Assembly (NCBI RefSeq): GCF_000237925.1
Contig: NC_031502.1
Span: 8,177,352-8,241,351, forward strand
Length of the DNA: 64,000 nucleotides
From: Schistosoma mansoni
Lineage: Eukaryota; Platyhelminthes; Trematoda; Strigeidida; Schistosomatidae
Direction: 5' to 3'
In this document: in pieces, positions 12,901 to 27,900 of the stretch
How positions within the stretch are numbered: position 1 is the stretch's first letter
Layout: each line of letters starts with the position of its first letter
The notes under the pieces: model-generated
The model's database searches: none
What the model saw: the letters and a program-made list of their open reading frames with translations, nothing else
Told to the model about the DNA's origin: nothing
Translations under genes and position numbers: made by a program

Positions 12901-15900
12901 GACATAATGGAAATTCTTCAAAAAGATTTTTTTACCTTCAGTGAAAGACTATCACCTGAAGCCCTTCGTACACGGGGAAATTCTAAAGATCTAGATAGAC
13001 GAGATAGGTTACAGTTAACTAAGTCATAACCGTTGATCAGTAAATAAAAATAATAGCCCTTAAAAATACATCTCCATTTACACCATCGTTTACATGACTA
13101 TAAATTATTTTCGGAAACCTACTGGTTGACTTATGACCTGTATCCTACTTTCTGTTAACTTTTCCTTCGTCAAGTCTTGCTTTGCCATTCATCTTTCCTA
13201 TAGGCACAGGTTAATCTATTTGCTTCTCAACGTCGTCGTAGGCGAGTAACTGTGGATCCACGACATCGTATTCCTCGCACAGATATTTTTCATTGGGCTC
13301 ACAGATTTCATAGATCAACACCATCTTTCACTCCATACATTGATATTAGTGCTGATGTCTCTGATCACGATGGTGATCCCCATGATGATGAGGACGATAC
13401 ACTAGAACGAACAAAACATCAGTCACAAATACAGGATCAAAACGATCAACAACATAAACAAATTGATCATATGAAAGAGAGTAATCATCAACTGATAAAG
13501 TTAACTTGTAAACGTATTTCTTGTGATAATTCAGATCTGATCAATAAATCAGTTTTGAAACCTGTGGAAAATACCACGAAAATTGATTTATCTTTGAAAT
13601 CGACAGGAGAAGCAGTACCATCACCACAACCAACACCGATCACAGCAACTCTCACTTCTTGTACCACTAGCACTACTGCTAATGCAACGAAAGATGCCAA
13701 TGATACTAATACAAATGAAAATTCTATTTTATCGCCAGTGGATATTATTTCGTCGGATGCTGCAGTAAACAAATCTACAACGAATACCACTTTACCATCA
13801 TATCAAATAAATATCGTTGATGGTGATGATCCTAATCATGATGATAGCACTCATGTCGAGGAAAAAAGAGAACGCTTCTGCAAAAAAACAAAGTTATCAA
13901 AACATTCAAGGCGTCTACGTGTTCTTCGTCGACAAGCGGAATATATTCAAGAAAAACGCGCTATTCATTTAAGAGCTGGCGATTGGGTACCTGTACGAAT
14001 TTATGCAACTAATTCAGTGTATGATATAAAGTGGATTGATGGATCTGTATCGAAAGGTGTTACTTCTGATAAGATTTTATCGTTTGGTGGACATACAGAG
14101 CATTATTTATTTCCTGGATTTTTAGTTTCTTTAAAAAGTGGTAAGAATAATTTGGGTTTTCTCGATTTGTATATCAATAATTTGTATGTGTTATAGATTA
14201 CACTAATGTTGTGTTACGTATATACAAGACATTTTTTGGATCGTCAGTATTCCGTTATTAGTTGTTGACTAGTAAACATTACAAGTTTAAAGCGGAGAGG
14301 TTCAAAGTTATCTTATGAAATACCAGTTGAATAGTTTGAAGTTTTCGATTAAATTCTAAAGGATATATTTGGAGAAACCACCTGTTGTATTATCTTCATT
14401 TTGGTAACTGTTGTTTATCGCTTTCAATCGTACGGTATTTTTGTCTTTCTCAATAGACTATTACTTAAACCATTGAGGAAAATTCTTATACAATCAATAC
14501 TCGTAATAAGTTTTACTCTTAACTTAGCGTATCAGCAGCTCGGCTACTGATGTGTTTTCTATATGATGGGACAAGAATTAACCTGATAACTTGGTATCCA
14601 TTCCATTGAAGAATGAATGATCTATACTTCCCATATCTTACAATCGTTTATTTGTTCAATGACTTATCGCCACATTTATTCTCGCGTTGAATGTTTTATA
14701 TATAACCATCTTATTTTGTTAGATGAAAAACACCTATTCTTCTGACTAGTGATCCTGTCATTGACCTCAGTTAATCCAAGGGTTTGAGTCAATAGTTCTA
14801 TCTTGTGAGTAGCCATCTGTCGGCCACATAGTATCATGGCATTTCATCTGTCGATCAACATTCTGTTTATTTATTTTAATAATCCAGGATTTGTTCATCA
14901 AATCATGAGATTATACTTTAATCAGTTTTACTTCTAATTATTTCGCAACCCTCCAGTCATCATTACATGCAGGTGTTTGAGGTAATTATAAATACGTCAC
15001 TCAAGCCTTTACTGCCGTATTTTCTCTGATGAGCCTAATAATTAAATTCTATGTATTTTTAAACAGTAAAACAAACCGAAATGTCCTAAAGTAACTTCTG
15101 CGTATGATTCAAAGTCCATTAGATATTAAGAACGAAATTCTGTAAAGGGATCAATTGTCTGCGAATTTATCATGAGGCCGTGTAATCATATGTATATGAT
15201 TGAAATTATAAGGGTTAATCTATTGAAAAGAGATCCCTTAGTTGAATTTTGTTTTTCTGTTTTTTTCTTACCTGGAATTATAAATCATCAAATAGTGTTT
15301 GGGGTATTATCCGATGAAAAGTCGGTTTAAGATAGAAGGTCAAAAATAGATCACAAATAAAACATGGTTATCTACCTCTCAGTCAACTCCACCTGAAGCC
15401 ATTTTGGAGTCGGTCCCAACCTCAGATAAAGGAAAAGGATTGGGCATGGGGTTAGGAACCCCGTCTCGTTTAAAAGAACCCTGTTGTTATTAAGATAACT
15501 CAAAATAACCGTTTAAACTTTGTTCTGGGATTCGAATGGTCTCCATTTAAAAGAATTATGACGCTCCATGATGGAAGCTGATATTCTTCGGAAATCAAGA
15601 GGTCGATGCCCCTTCTGACAACCAAAGCAACAATTAGCATGGGAATATGGGATGCCCGCACAGTGTGGGGGACCAGGAGGAATATTTAAGTAACTGTGGA
15701 AATGAGAAGGTACAATCTGCTGATGATCTCCAAAGAGGCTCAAGAAGCAGATAGAGGATGTGATCTTATAGATCCAGGATAATCAAATCATCTTTCAAAG
15801 CAATGGAGGGGATTGCAATGAGTGTCATCCAGTGCTCTGTCCCCACCAGTGACGAATATTGTAGAAGTTAGGACTTTTTTTGGAATTATTATTCACCATA

Positions 15901-18900
15901 ATTTCGTTGTATAATTACTGAGTAACTTGATCACTACATTTGTGTATTCATTTTATTACAAGCTTTTGGCTAATCCACAAACCGCTGTACTACGACTACT
16001 CCTATTTTGTTGCCCTTTTATTATTTACAGTCTCCTCTATTCACAGCCACTTTTGGGTTGTTTATGCATAGTTTTTATTTCATATTTTATGGTGCAATGG
16101 AGTTCGGTATGTTTGTATATAGACCTCATATGTTTAAAATCTAGGTATAGTAGGGTCTGGTTCTTGGTCTCAAGGTAGAGCATTAGGAAGAGGTTCCGAA
16201 CAGAGCTCAGCTGTCGGCTCAAGGTCAATAATACTGATCGGACGTGTAAGTGGCTAAGTCAGAAACATTAAGCTATATGGTAAATAATGGACAGGAAATA
16301 GACCGAATTAAAATAAGGATTCTAATTATTAACGTGGCCCGTGGTTTTGGTCAGTGGTCTACAAGGTTGAACACTAACAGACTCGGTGAATTTATGACAA
16401 CTCTCAGCAACAGGTCCCAAGCCTTATGAGATCTACTCAAAGAAAAGGAAACCACTGTGGACAACAGCTTTAGAGGGATCAAAGAAGCCATAGCTTTAAT
16501 ATTCCGGGAGGTTCTGGGTTGCAAGGAGCACAAACACAAAGCACGGATCTCTGTCGATACCCTGGACAAGATTTAAGAAATTGAGAATGTTATAATTTCT
16601 CATTATTATCCAGCTATTCATATTGCTTAGTATTCTTGGACACCAATACACTCAACATGTTCCCAACTCAGAACACGGTTGAACAGGGAAGAGATTATAT
16701 TCCGAGTACCAAGAATAGATGGAAGTAAGAAGAGCAATAAGAAATACGTTAGTATATTTATAGTCTTTACATAAGAAGATTCTAGAGTCTTCTCCAAGCA
16801 TTGACTAGCGCTGATTGGATAAGAATTAGCCAATCAGCGTGCAGCACAACACAATGGTGCATGGAACATGCTTCAATCCAATCTATTGTCCCGCTAACAG
16901 AGAACAAGAAAACTAATCAACAGCAGCTAAATAAGATCAGAGCAAGCTAAGGCACAGGTTGGGTACACAGAGACAAGTAAGTGAAGAGAAGCATTAGAGC
17001 CGATAAGCTAAATGTATGGAAAACTGAGCGATAAAAGTCAAAAAAGCTGAATAGGAGGGAAATGAGACCACTCTATCACACGACGAAGAAACTGGCAAGA
17101 AAATTTAGTAAACCAGGGCGACCAGTAAAGAACAAAGAAGACAAACCACTCATTGAAATTTAAGTGCAGCGAAACACGTGAGTAGAATACATTTAAAAGC
17201 TCTTGAATAGGTCAACCCCACTAAAACCAACGGACATCGAATTAACACACGCAGGCGTTCCTGCCGATGTTACTCCGTCAACAACCGAAGAAACTAGCAA
17301 GACGATCAAACAGATCAAGAATGGGAGAGGCGCAAGACCAGACACTGAAATTAGGTGTAGGGGTAACTGCGAAGATCACTACGTTCGATTCAAGAAAATT
17401 TGGGAGGAATAAAAAATACAGGAAAACTGGAAAGAAGGATACCTTTTCAAGACGCCAAATAAGGGATATCTAAACAAATGCAAGAACTACAAGTTCGTTA
17501 TGCTACTATCAGTACCAAAACAGATTTCAACGGAGTGTTGTTGAACGGAATGAAAGACTCGATAAACGCTCAACGTCTATAAGAACAGACAGGATTTCGT
17601 GATGATCGATTGTGTACAGAACGAATCGCAATGCTACCGATAGTTGTTGAACAGCCATTTGAATGGAACTCATCATTATACATAAACTCCCTTGACTATG
17701 AGAAGGCGTGTGACAACGTGGATAAGAGAACCGTGTGGATCCTTATTTGGCGCTATGGTGTGTCTAAAAAAATCGTCCCCATCATGCAGAATTCTTACGC
17801 TGGACTGCACCGCAAAGTCCTAAATAGAAGGCGTCTAAAAAATAAATGCATTCCAAGTGAAAATCGGTGTCAAACGGGGTTGCTTGCTTTTTCCATTGCT
17901 GTTTGTTATGGTGGTCGACTGGATTATGAAGACCTCCACATCTCAAGGGAAGCACGGCATATAATGAACAGCTTGGATGCAGCTAGATTATTTTGACTTC
18001 ATAGATGGCCTAGCTTTTCTATTGTATATACAGTAANNNNNNNNNNNNNNNNNNNNNNNNNNNNNNNNNNNNNNNNNNNNNNNNNNNNNNNNNNNNNNNN
18101 NNNNNNNNNNNNNNNNNNNNNNNNNNNNNNNNNNNNNNNNNNNNNNNNNNNNNNNNNNNNNNNNNNNNNNNNNNNNNNNNNNNNNNNNNNNNNNNNNNNN
18201 NNNNNNNNNNNNNNNNNNNNNNNNNNNNNNNNNNNNTACTTCTTACACGTATGTGGGACGTTAATTTATCTTAGACGAATATCTACACTAGATTCCCACC
18301 CAGTGTCTATTCTACAGGACTTCAACAGAACTCAGATCAAGAACACAATATTAGCCTGACTATAACGTCAATATATTTCACACCAAAATCCGACACATGG
18401 AACAGTCAATAAGTCTCAATAAGTGTCAATCTATAATAAGGATAGGGAAATATATATATACATAACACCTGTCATCCTGTCTAATGTCTGACTCATCAAG
18501 ACAACCAATCATTATCATTCTCGCCCACACATCACCGACTTTTATGTGTTGCCCAGTAACGATAAAAAAGTAATCACAAGGTTGAAATTCGTTGATAAAC
18601 AACTCTAGAGCCTGAAGTATTTTAGTAGTATGCACATATTATTATGCTTATACCAAACTCTGAGTGCTTTTATCAGATAAACCTTAAATGTTGTATGGTC
18701 GTTTGGAAAACAAGTACACATGGAACTTGCTATCGTATGAGGCTATTTATATACCACATTTGTCAAAACCTTGTAAAGAAACAATCGCCTACTAGTTGTA
18801 ACATTTAGTTGTCATTTAGGTGCGACCGTACATTCACTTACTTCGGCTTTTGAGATGCTTCATAATATTAAAAATTGTCATGCAAAGTGTTTGAATCAGA

Positions 18901-21900
18901 ACTGAGTACATAAGTGCTTGGTTGATTAACAAATTACGTTATTATTCTTGAAAATTATCATATACATGAATATTTTATGTTAAGCGACATCGTACTACTC
19001 TGTGAGTCATATAACACAGTCACTAGGTATAAGGTGGTATTGGTCTAACATTGATCGGTTAATAGTTTCAGTTAAGTCATATGTTTTATTCAAAGAACCA
19101 ATGCTACTACACCACCTGTTTGTCCGAGCCAAAACAACCAAGGCAATATTTCGATTTCTAACTTGTATACTGAAAATGTAAAATTGTTCCACATCGGTAA
19201 ATTACTCAATCGTTTTTACTGTTTTCAACTTTAACTACGAACAAACATATATACCAGCCACCTCAATTGTTGAAGATTCAATACCTCATCAACAGACTTT
19301 CCATCTTTACCTCGTACCTTATGCTTGGGGTCGACATAGCTCACTGATACTCTTCAACCTCATTTAGAGTTGAAGAAGCTTTGTCTGATCACCATTAAAG
19401 ATTTACTCTCAGCAGCCGAATGTGTAGAATTTCAACAATGTCATCCTCTTGAGCTACAAATTCTTACTATTTCAAACTCATTATTTTTAATGTGTTACTG
19501 TCTCAATTATTTTATTACTAGGATGATGATTCTACAGATTATGAAGATTCCTTCGACTCAGAATTCAGCGATTCAGATGATGAAAAAACTGAAAAGTGGG
19601 AATTATATTCAACTTCTTCGGAATCTTCGTCTTGTTCAAGCTTTTGTTCTACGTCTGGTTCCTGCTCTTCGTCTTCTTTGACTAAGTCATCTGATAGTAA
19701 CAATGATAATGACAGTGCATGTTTACGAGTTATGCAACCGACATATGAAGATGATTTACGGTAAAAAAAATAATCCATGGACTAATTCATTATTTTCGTT
19801 ATTTGTTGGGTTATCACTTAAATTATAAAAATGCTGATACATTTTCACCGTTTTAAAGTAACATAATGATTTTTTGAAGCAGTGATTGGCATTAATCAAC
19901 TCATTTCCGATCTCTGTCAAATATATTCTTCAACAATTAAAGTCATGTATTGAGGAAATGGTATATTCACTAAAAATTAGAATATATGCTATTGTAAAGC
20001 GTATTTTTGGAAATTATCATCTAAATATTTGTCAACCGCATGAGCCTTAAAGCTCTTATTCTTAGCGTCTGATTTTCAAAGACGCTTCAAACTAAAAAAA
20101 TACCTACAAATTTCTGTTATGGCAGAGAAGTCCAACGATTTAAATAAGGTTTGTAATTGTCAAATGAGTGAATGGATTGTTGATCGACAGATGAAATGCC
20201 ATGATACTATGTGGCCGACAGATGGCTACTCACAAGATAGAACTATTGACTCAAACCCTTGGATTAACTGAGGTCAATGACAGGATCACTAGTCAGAAGA
20301 ATAGGTGTTTTTCATCTAACAAAATAAGATGGTTATATATAAAACATTCAACGCGAGAATAAATGTGGCGATAAGTCATTGAACAAATAAACGATTGTAA
20401 GATATGGGAAGTATAGATCATTCATTCTTCAATGGAGTTGATTAATTATTGTCCATCATTTCAATTTCACACTTTCGTCTTTAATCTGTGTCTCAATAAA
20501 CTCTGCATTTTGTTAAAAAATCATTTGGTATAGTTTGAACTCGTCATATTGCCTTCTGTTTCGGGTATCTCCATGGTGGTATCATATCGATCGTCATTTT
20601 TACAATTTCCTGTGTTAGTCATATGATTCCCCATTTTCAAATGGCACCATTAATTTTTATTAAATTCTTGACATTATCTATTGGTTCAATACTAAACACG
20701 CGTTTTGTCTTATTTAGAACTCATCCTCTGCATATGTCTGTATCCCTGTGCCGATATTCGCGTCGAAACTCCAGTAATAATCATACCTGAGTTACTTATA
20801 CCCTACTAATTACTACATTAAAATATCCTCCACGTATATACAACACACCTGAGAAATCACGATTTATGTTTAATTAAACTATTTACCTCGGCGCTCCATT
20901 ATATCTTGATACAATGTGATTATGACTGAATAAATTCACTTTTTTCAATTAAAATGTTGATACGTTTCCTGTATTTCTGTATTATGTGTAATTATCTCGC
21001 CGTCCGATTCATATGAATCTGATCATTTTAACTTCATTTTGTATCGTTTTGTCCTTTCCCAAGTCCCCGCCGCGTCATTGAGTTCCATTTATTTTGAATC
21101 TGTACAGAGCTCAACTATCAACTTTTCCAACCATTGACTATTTATCGTAGCTGTTTGTTCTCAAACTTGAAAAATGGGTTATTTAAATGTTTTTCTTCTT
21201 TTCGTCAATCAATTTATCGATGCTTTAGTGAGTTATAATTTATATTTGTTTTTCTTTTAACTCATAGACCTGTTGGAATTAAACTTTCACTTGCCAGTCA
21301 ACACGTTACATCTGCGCACAGACTATTTTCCGATCGATTTACATTTGTTTTGTGGTTAATGCGGTGTTTTGTTACAATTTCAGGCATTGCAGATGATATC
21401 CTTGAACAGGTTTACTCAGCACTTCGTAATGCAGCTCTAATCGATCCTGCGGAAATAAATACTGTTAGTTCTACTTCATTGAAAACATCTCATACTAAAG
21501 ATTCGACTAGTGATACATCTTTACTAACAAAGACAGAAAACGTATGGAGTGATGCTGATGAAATAGAAGCTATTTCGTGTGTAGAAATGCTCACTACTGG
21601 CCGGTCATTACTCTATGAAGCATTCCGGTTGATTAAGGATTACAGAATTAGGAAAATGGTAAATATAATCCTATATTACTTATGGAATATGCCTAATTTA
21701 CTGGTATACATTCGTTTTAGTGGTCCTCGAATCAGTTTTGATGTGCAGTATAAATGTTAATGAATTTTTCTAAATTATGGCACAAAGCTAGTCAACTTTT
21801 TGTGAGGTAATCTCAAAACATGGGATCTAAGGCAAGGGGCAAAATGAATGGATCTGCACCATTTCGATTCATTCTGAGCTGTGTCACAAAAACACTCTAG

Positions 21901-24900
21901 TCATTGGTTACAGTAATCACGCAGACCCAAATCAGGCACTTTACATCTATCAACATGGCTTAGTCCAATTATCAGTAACTTCATAGACTGGTTTTATGTG
22001 TTGGCTTTCCCACCCTTAACATTCTTCAAACCTGTTTGTACACCATCAAATATTGCGCGTTAAGGTATTTATTTATTCAAACATAAATATTGGTTGAAAT
22101 GGGCACCAAAATAAACATGCGTCACACAAACAACTGGATAAAATTGTTAAGATATAGATGGAGAAGGGTTAACAATCAAAAATAATTAAATTAATAGAAA
22201 TAAGTGATCGAGACCAGTATATAATGGCTCTTCGGTCCTTATTCAAACTTTACATAAGTTTCTCACACGAGGATCTACATTTATTGTCTGTAGAAAGCCA
22301 GGGCTTATAAGCAAGAAGTTTCGCGAAGCAGCAAGCGACTTTGCTCGACGTTTTCACGGGACCATGTTAATTCAACCAGTGCTTGTCTATACTTTTGGGT
22401 GGGTTGATAGCTAGGTCTGAACCTAGCCCTAATACGCTTACATTGATCCTTTTAAGAAGACGAATTTACTGGCTACTGAAACGTAAGACAAGGTTAGTGC
22501 GAACGAGGGCATGATCAGAGTTCAGACAAGTACTCCAAAAGTAGCAACAATCTTGTACACAACCACTCCAGCGGTTGCTGGTCGCAGTGTGATGAATCTG
22601 AGTCCACGGTTGAGATGGGGATTGAGGGCGCCAGGTAGCACATCGACAATGAGTAGTGTATCAATAGATAATGCTAGCCAGAAACTGGTTGTGATCTGCA
22701 TGAGCTGTGGGAGACAGTCGTTATCTAACCTTCAGCTAGAAAGACCTTAGTGACCACTTTGACGCCCAATCTGGGCATTCAAATTTCCGGCTGGCACTAA
22801 GATATTTGTGAAACGCGCTTTCTTAAGAAGATTTCTTAACTTTTGATAAAACTCATCCTTGATTGCATTGGGGTTGCACTCTGTTTAGGGCATAGGTAAA
22901 TATAACGAAAAGATATCGTTTTCCACACCGATGTTTACTGACTTTGATGGAGCTTTCTAATCGAACTGGACATAAACTACTGTTAATGGGGATCCAGTCG
23001 ATCAGTGTTGTCTCAGCTCTGACTCTTAGTACGACATTAACGCCGGCCAAATCAGAAGATGCCATAGTGTTTCCGGATGAACACTCACAAAACAACCTTT
23101 TGGAATTGACGGATGATGAGCCAATCTGTTTTACTTTATTAGAAATGAAAATCGGTCTCGGATTTACTGCAGACATCTGTATTAACGCTAACAAAGACAC
23201 AGATTTTATATTTACAATATTTCGTTAAGTAATACCGTAATACTTTTTTTGAAAACCTGTTCATCTGGTATTTCTGTGAAACTTTAAAAATACAAGGTTC
23301 TTTAAGTAATATCGTTTTTCTTAATTTCCTTTCAAGTGGCACTTGTGTGATTTCCGTTCGAATTTATTCGAAAAACATATTGGCGTTATTCTGCGTTTAT
23401 TTGAATCTTTTCCATTACCTACACATGAGCAAGCGAAATTGTCCGATCCAGTCAATTTCGTTTCATTAAATGAAGATGTTTATGGTTTGAGCAAGCCATT
23501 GGACACGGCATACGCAATAAAAAGTAGCCCTGACAAGGACATTTATATTTCTGACCAACAAAATCCTTCAAGTTAGTGTTACTCCAATATATTGTCTCTT
23601 ATTTTTATTGTTTTCTCATTCTAGACCTTGTAGTAACGTATGTTGTAATCTACAGTTCAGTGCAAATACTACGTACTTCGGTAACGATTGAGTAAGGGGA
23701 TTAGATAGATGAATAGAAGGCCTTTGCTTAAGAATATGCATTCCCGAAGGTCTAATAGCAGTGCTCACAATTTATAGCTATTCAAAGATGGTTAAACTTC
23801 CTCTAAAAGCCGTTTGAACTGTGATCGTCGTTATCAGTGGAATCTAAAACACGCGTTTCGTCCTACTTGGAACTCATCACCTGGATATATCTGTATCCTA
23901 GTGTCGATTTCCACACAGAAGCTCAAACCCAGTACCTTTCGTTTCAAACCTCAAAGCATTATTTGCTGAGTGTAATTGACTTGGATAGAGTCTCAATATG
24001 AATGTTATTACTGGAATGAAGGTACATCTGGCTGACCAATCCTAAATAAGACGAAATGTGCATCTTATCCACAATACATCTGTTACATAAAACTTTTTTA
24101 AAGATCGTTCACCTGATGGTTTCTCTTTTGACTATGTAAATTTCAAATTACCCACATCTGTTTCGTTTTTCTCTCAGATAATTGCACATCTAGTGCTACT
24201 GAAGTACGAAATAAAAATGAACCAATTCATTTCTTACTACGTTCTAACAAAAGAGGATTGAAAATTGAAGGTCTACGGAGTAATTATACCATAGCGACAA
24301 AGTCAGTAATATCTCTCATATTTTTTTCAACTTTTCATATGATATGTGTATATCTGTATCAGTGTAGGATAAGGTATTCATTTCTATTTTGAACTTGTCT
24401 GTATGTCAGTACAGTACTGTTACACTAGTTTATTTAAATTTATGTATAAAATATTAGTTAATGGTAACTAAAAATTGTAATTATCATGGGCGAATATTTC
24501 CTGAAATACGGTACATTGGTTTTCATGATTAAGTGATGCATTCCACAAAGTGACATTTTATGAATGATTTCCTCATGAATGACAGGAGATAGTATATGCT
24601 GTTCTCCGACCCGATTCAGTTTGTGTGGTAATTTAAACAGACCCACACGTATATCAGGTTCTACTTTGCTCATGATTGACTGACAGTCAATCCACGCTTT
24701 TTAATGCATTTCTAACTAGCAGTGCAGAGTAAGATGACTTATAATGTGCAGGAAGTTTTAATGCCATATCTGAATGACTGTATGAGTATAAGTAATCCGT
24801 ACTTACTGGAATGATCGAGACAGGGATATATGCGTGATGATTTTGGGTAAATGAAATATATACTAATCGTACATCTGCTTACTTATACATTCGTCACATA

Positions 24901-27900
24901 CTAAATTTTCTTGAAACACGATTATCGCTCCTTATTCATCCGGTTTATCACCCCCCATTTTGATAATTAATTGTTTTTTAGATTCAGCCCCATGCGTCCG
25001 GGTGGCTGATGAGTTACTGTAGATTTTATTAAAGACTAACCACCGCATCCGATATTTGGGTCCTGTCAATCTGAATTACACGTATTCACAATACGTTCAA
25101 GGGTAAAATAAATATAGATAGTACCTGAAATGGCAAAGGCTCTCTGGCCCATATTTGGTCTACATGTCAGAATATTCACTCTCCTTGTACATTTACTTCG
25201 TAAATGAAAACATGGAACTGCCTTGTAATGATACTTGATAGTCAAACAGTATCCATTTGTAAAACGTTTCTTCCATCACAACCTGGTAACTACAGAATAT
25301 CGACATGTTATCTCAGACCTTTGGTTAATAGTATTGTTTTATTATTTGTTATTAGTTACTACTCGCTTCAGTGAAATTAGGACAAACACACATCCGCTTC
25401 ATATCCTATTGTTAAATGTTATTCTGTCGTGAAATACTTTGTCATCTGATGAGTATTATTTATATTGCTATCTATTTAATTATAAATCTAGTACTGAGGT
25501 AATTATAAAATTGGCCAAATTTCTATTTAACCTGCAAAAAGATATTCTAGAACAATTGACCGATTTAAATAATGAAATTATGGCATGGCTCCATGAATAC
25601 GCTGCACAATGTATACAAAAATCAGATTTGAATGATCCAGTGATAACAAGTAATACTGATACTGCTGATGGTCATCGACCTACAATAGATAAATCTGACT
25701 CTGATAAATGTACCATTGAACCTGAGTTAATTAACAATGACCATGCCAATAACTTGGAAGGAAATATGAAGTTAACATGCAAATTAAAGGAAATTTCTTC
25801 CTCAGATGTTACAACTTTACCCAGTGAAGCAGTAAGTCACGTTTTTCTTTTAGTAAATTAAGCTATTATCTCTAGAAATCAGATACATAACCTTACCATC
25901 GATAATCCTCGTATATAGTTTGAATTTTGCGTTCCTTAGAATTAAGTTGTTTTTCATGGTTTGCATCACTTACTGATATTAGTTGGATGATCACTGCAAA
26001 CTAGAAAACATTAGTCTGCTATTTCGTTCTAATATGGGACTCCACGACCCCATCTGCGACTGATTTCAGGTCTTGAAGGCCTCATGACTAGAGCTTTGTT
26101 TTCAGACCACTGAGCCGGAATCCGATTATTTACAATCCTCAATTCACTAAACTGTTCGACCATCTTCCATTTCCTAAGGAGTATATATATATATACTCGC
26201 ACAAGTAGTCGGTTGAAGTGTTAGCGCGTGGCACCTCGTCTATCAATATCAGGTTTTGGACGTCGCTCATTATAACACCAGCTCCAAGGTAGTTTGTCCT
26301 CTATAACAGTAGGTTATAGTTAGTATCTGGTCAACGGATATGGAATGTCTGTCACAGATAACTGTTCATAAATACCTATACTTCTTTGATGATGGTTATG
26401 GTAATTCACCAAATGTCAGCTACGTACAATAGAACTGTCTTGACGTTTGCATTGAAAATCCTGACTTTGGTGTTGACTGATAGTTGTTTTGAGTTTAGAA
26501 TATTCCTACACTGCCAATCTGTAAATTCTCATGTTCATCAGATTCCCCTTGTTAATCACTGATGTTTTTCATTTTTATCCTTAAACATTCACTTTGGTTT
26601 AATTTCCGTCTGATTTGCAGAGTAATGTTTTCTCAATGTGTTCTACTGTATCTTAATTTTAGATTTTGTAATATCTTATCATATCAAATTGTTTGTGACT
26701 GAATCAGTAAGCTTGGGACTTTAATTACCAATATTAGAGTCATTTTGTTATAGAAGTTTTTCGGTTCCATGATGTACTTCACGAACTGAATTTGGTTAAA
26801 TAACCATTTAAACCGGAAACCACCGGACAGCTGTTTCGTTTTGATATGTTACTTTCCAGTGCTGAATATTTACTACCTCACTAGGGAACGAACCTGGGGC
26901 ATAAAGGCCTTCCATCTTCTATGCTAAAAAATCACAATGTTCTTACTGTTTACTAATGTCCAGAAGCAATTCTTGAAATCCTATTTCGAAGTCGTGACCA
27001 TGTCGCGTGTTAGACACGTCTCACCCTTAACCAACGATGGTGGTGGCATAATATCGCGAACTGATTAAAGTTGAGGATGTTAAACATTAGATTGCATCTC
27101 AGTGGTCTCATGATTGAGCGCTCACCACGATGCCTAAAGGTCCCAGGTTCGGTCTTTTGTTTGGTTTTAGGTGCTCGTTACTGAGGAGTTCAGCATCTGG
27201 ACTAAACAAGGTGTCTAGTGCTTTCTGATTTTAAATCGTTATCTAACTAATGTCAAGCTGAGTTGTAAAACTAAAAATTTCTTTTGTTATTGTTTCTCTC
27301 CATTTAATATTTTGCTCTCATCAAATGCACACAGGTTGCAGAAGACTCCACAACCAAAAATGTAGAAAATTTTATGTTGGCGAGTTTGTCTTCAAAAATC
27401 GAAAATATATCAGTTGAACCGTTGTCTGTTAATTTTTCAACAGAACGTATTCTTTCTGAATCAAGTTTAGAGTCACTTCCAGTCGAACAAAGAGGTAAGC
27501 GCAGTGTTATTGTGTTGCAGTTTTTTTAAGTTTTAGTGCTTTATAAAAGTGAGCTAATAGTAAGGTGACATTACTTTTTTGGATGCTTAATTGACCCATT
27601 TAGCTTAGTTGGTAATAAATAAACGTGTAGACATTCTAATCAATACAGATTTCGTAGGCAATATACATGTAAAATATAAGCCCCTCAGCACAGAGGTGCA
27701 CCATTTAACAACCGATAAGCACATGAATAGGTCAAATGGAGAATCTTTTGCTAAAAAATTATTGAAGCTTCACTTTGTGTATAGTGTATTTGTTTGCAAA
27801 TTTATCAAGCTTGTTAATCACTTTCTAATCTTGAAATTCCATAATTATCGATGCAAAAATTCATCCATCTAAATTTGAATCAATGTCTTATGGTTATCCT

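Noticed and set aside
14602-20436. DNA transposon of 5.8 kb with 259-bp terminal inverted repeats
   Set aside because: A UBE2O exon in correct orientation lies inside, the inner sequence is a LINE relic plus intron, and no transposase is seen.
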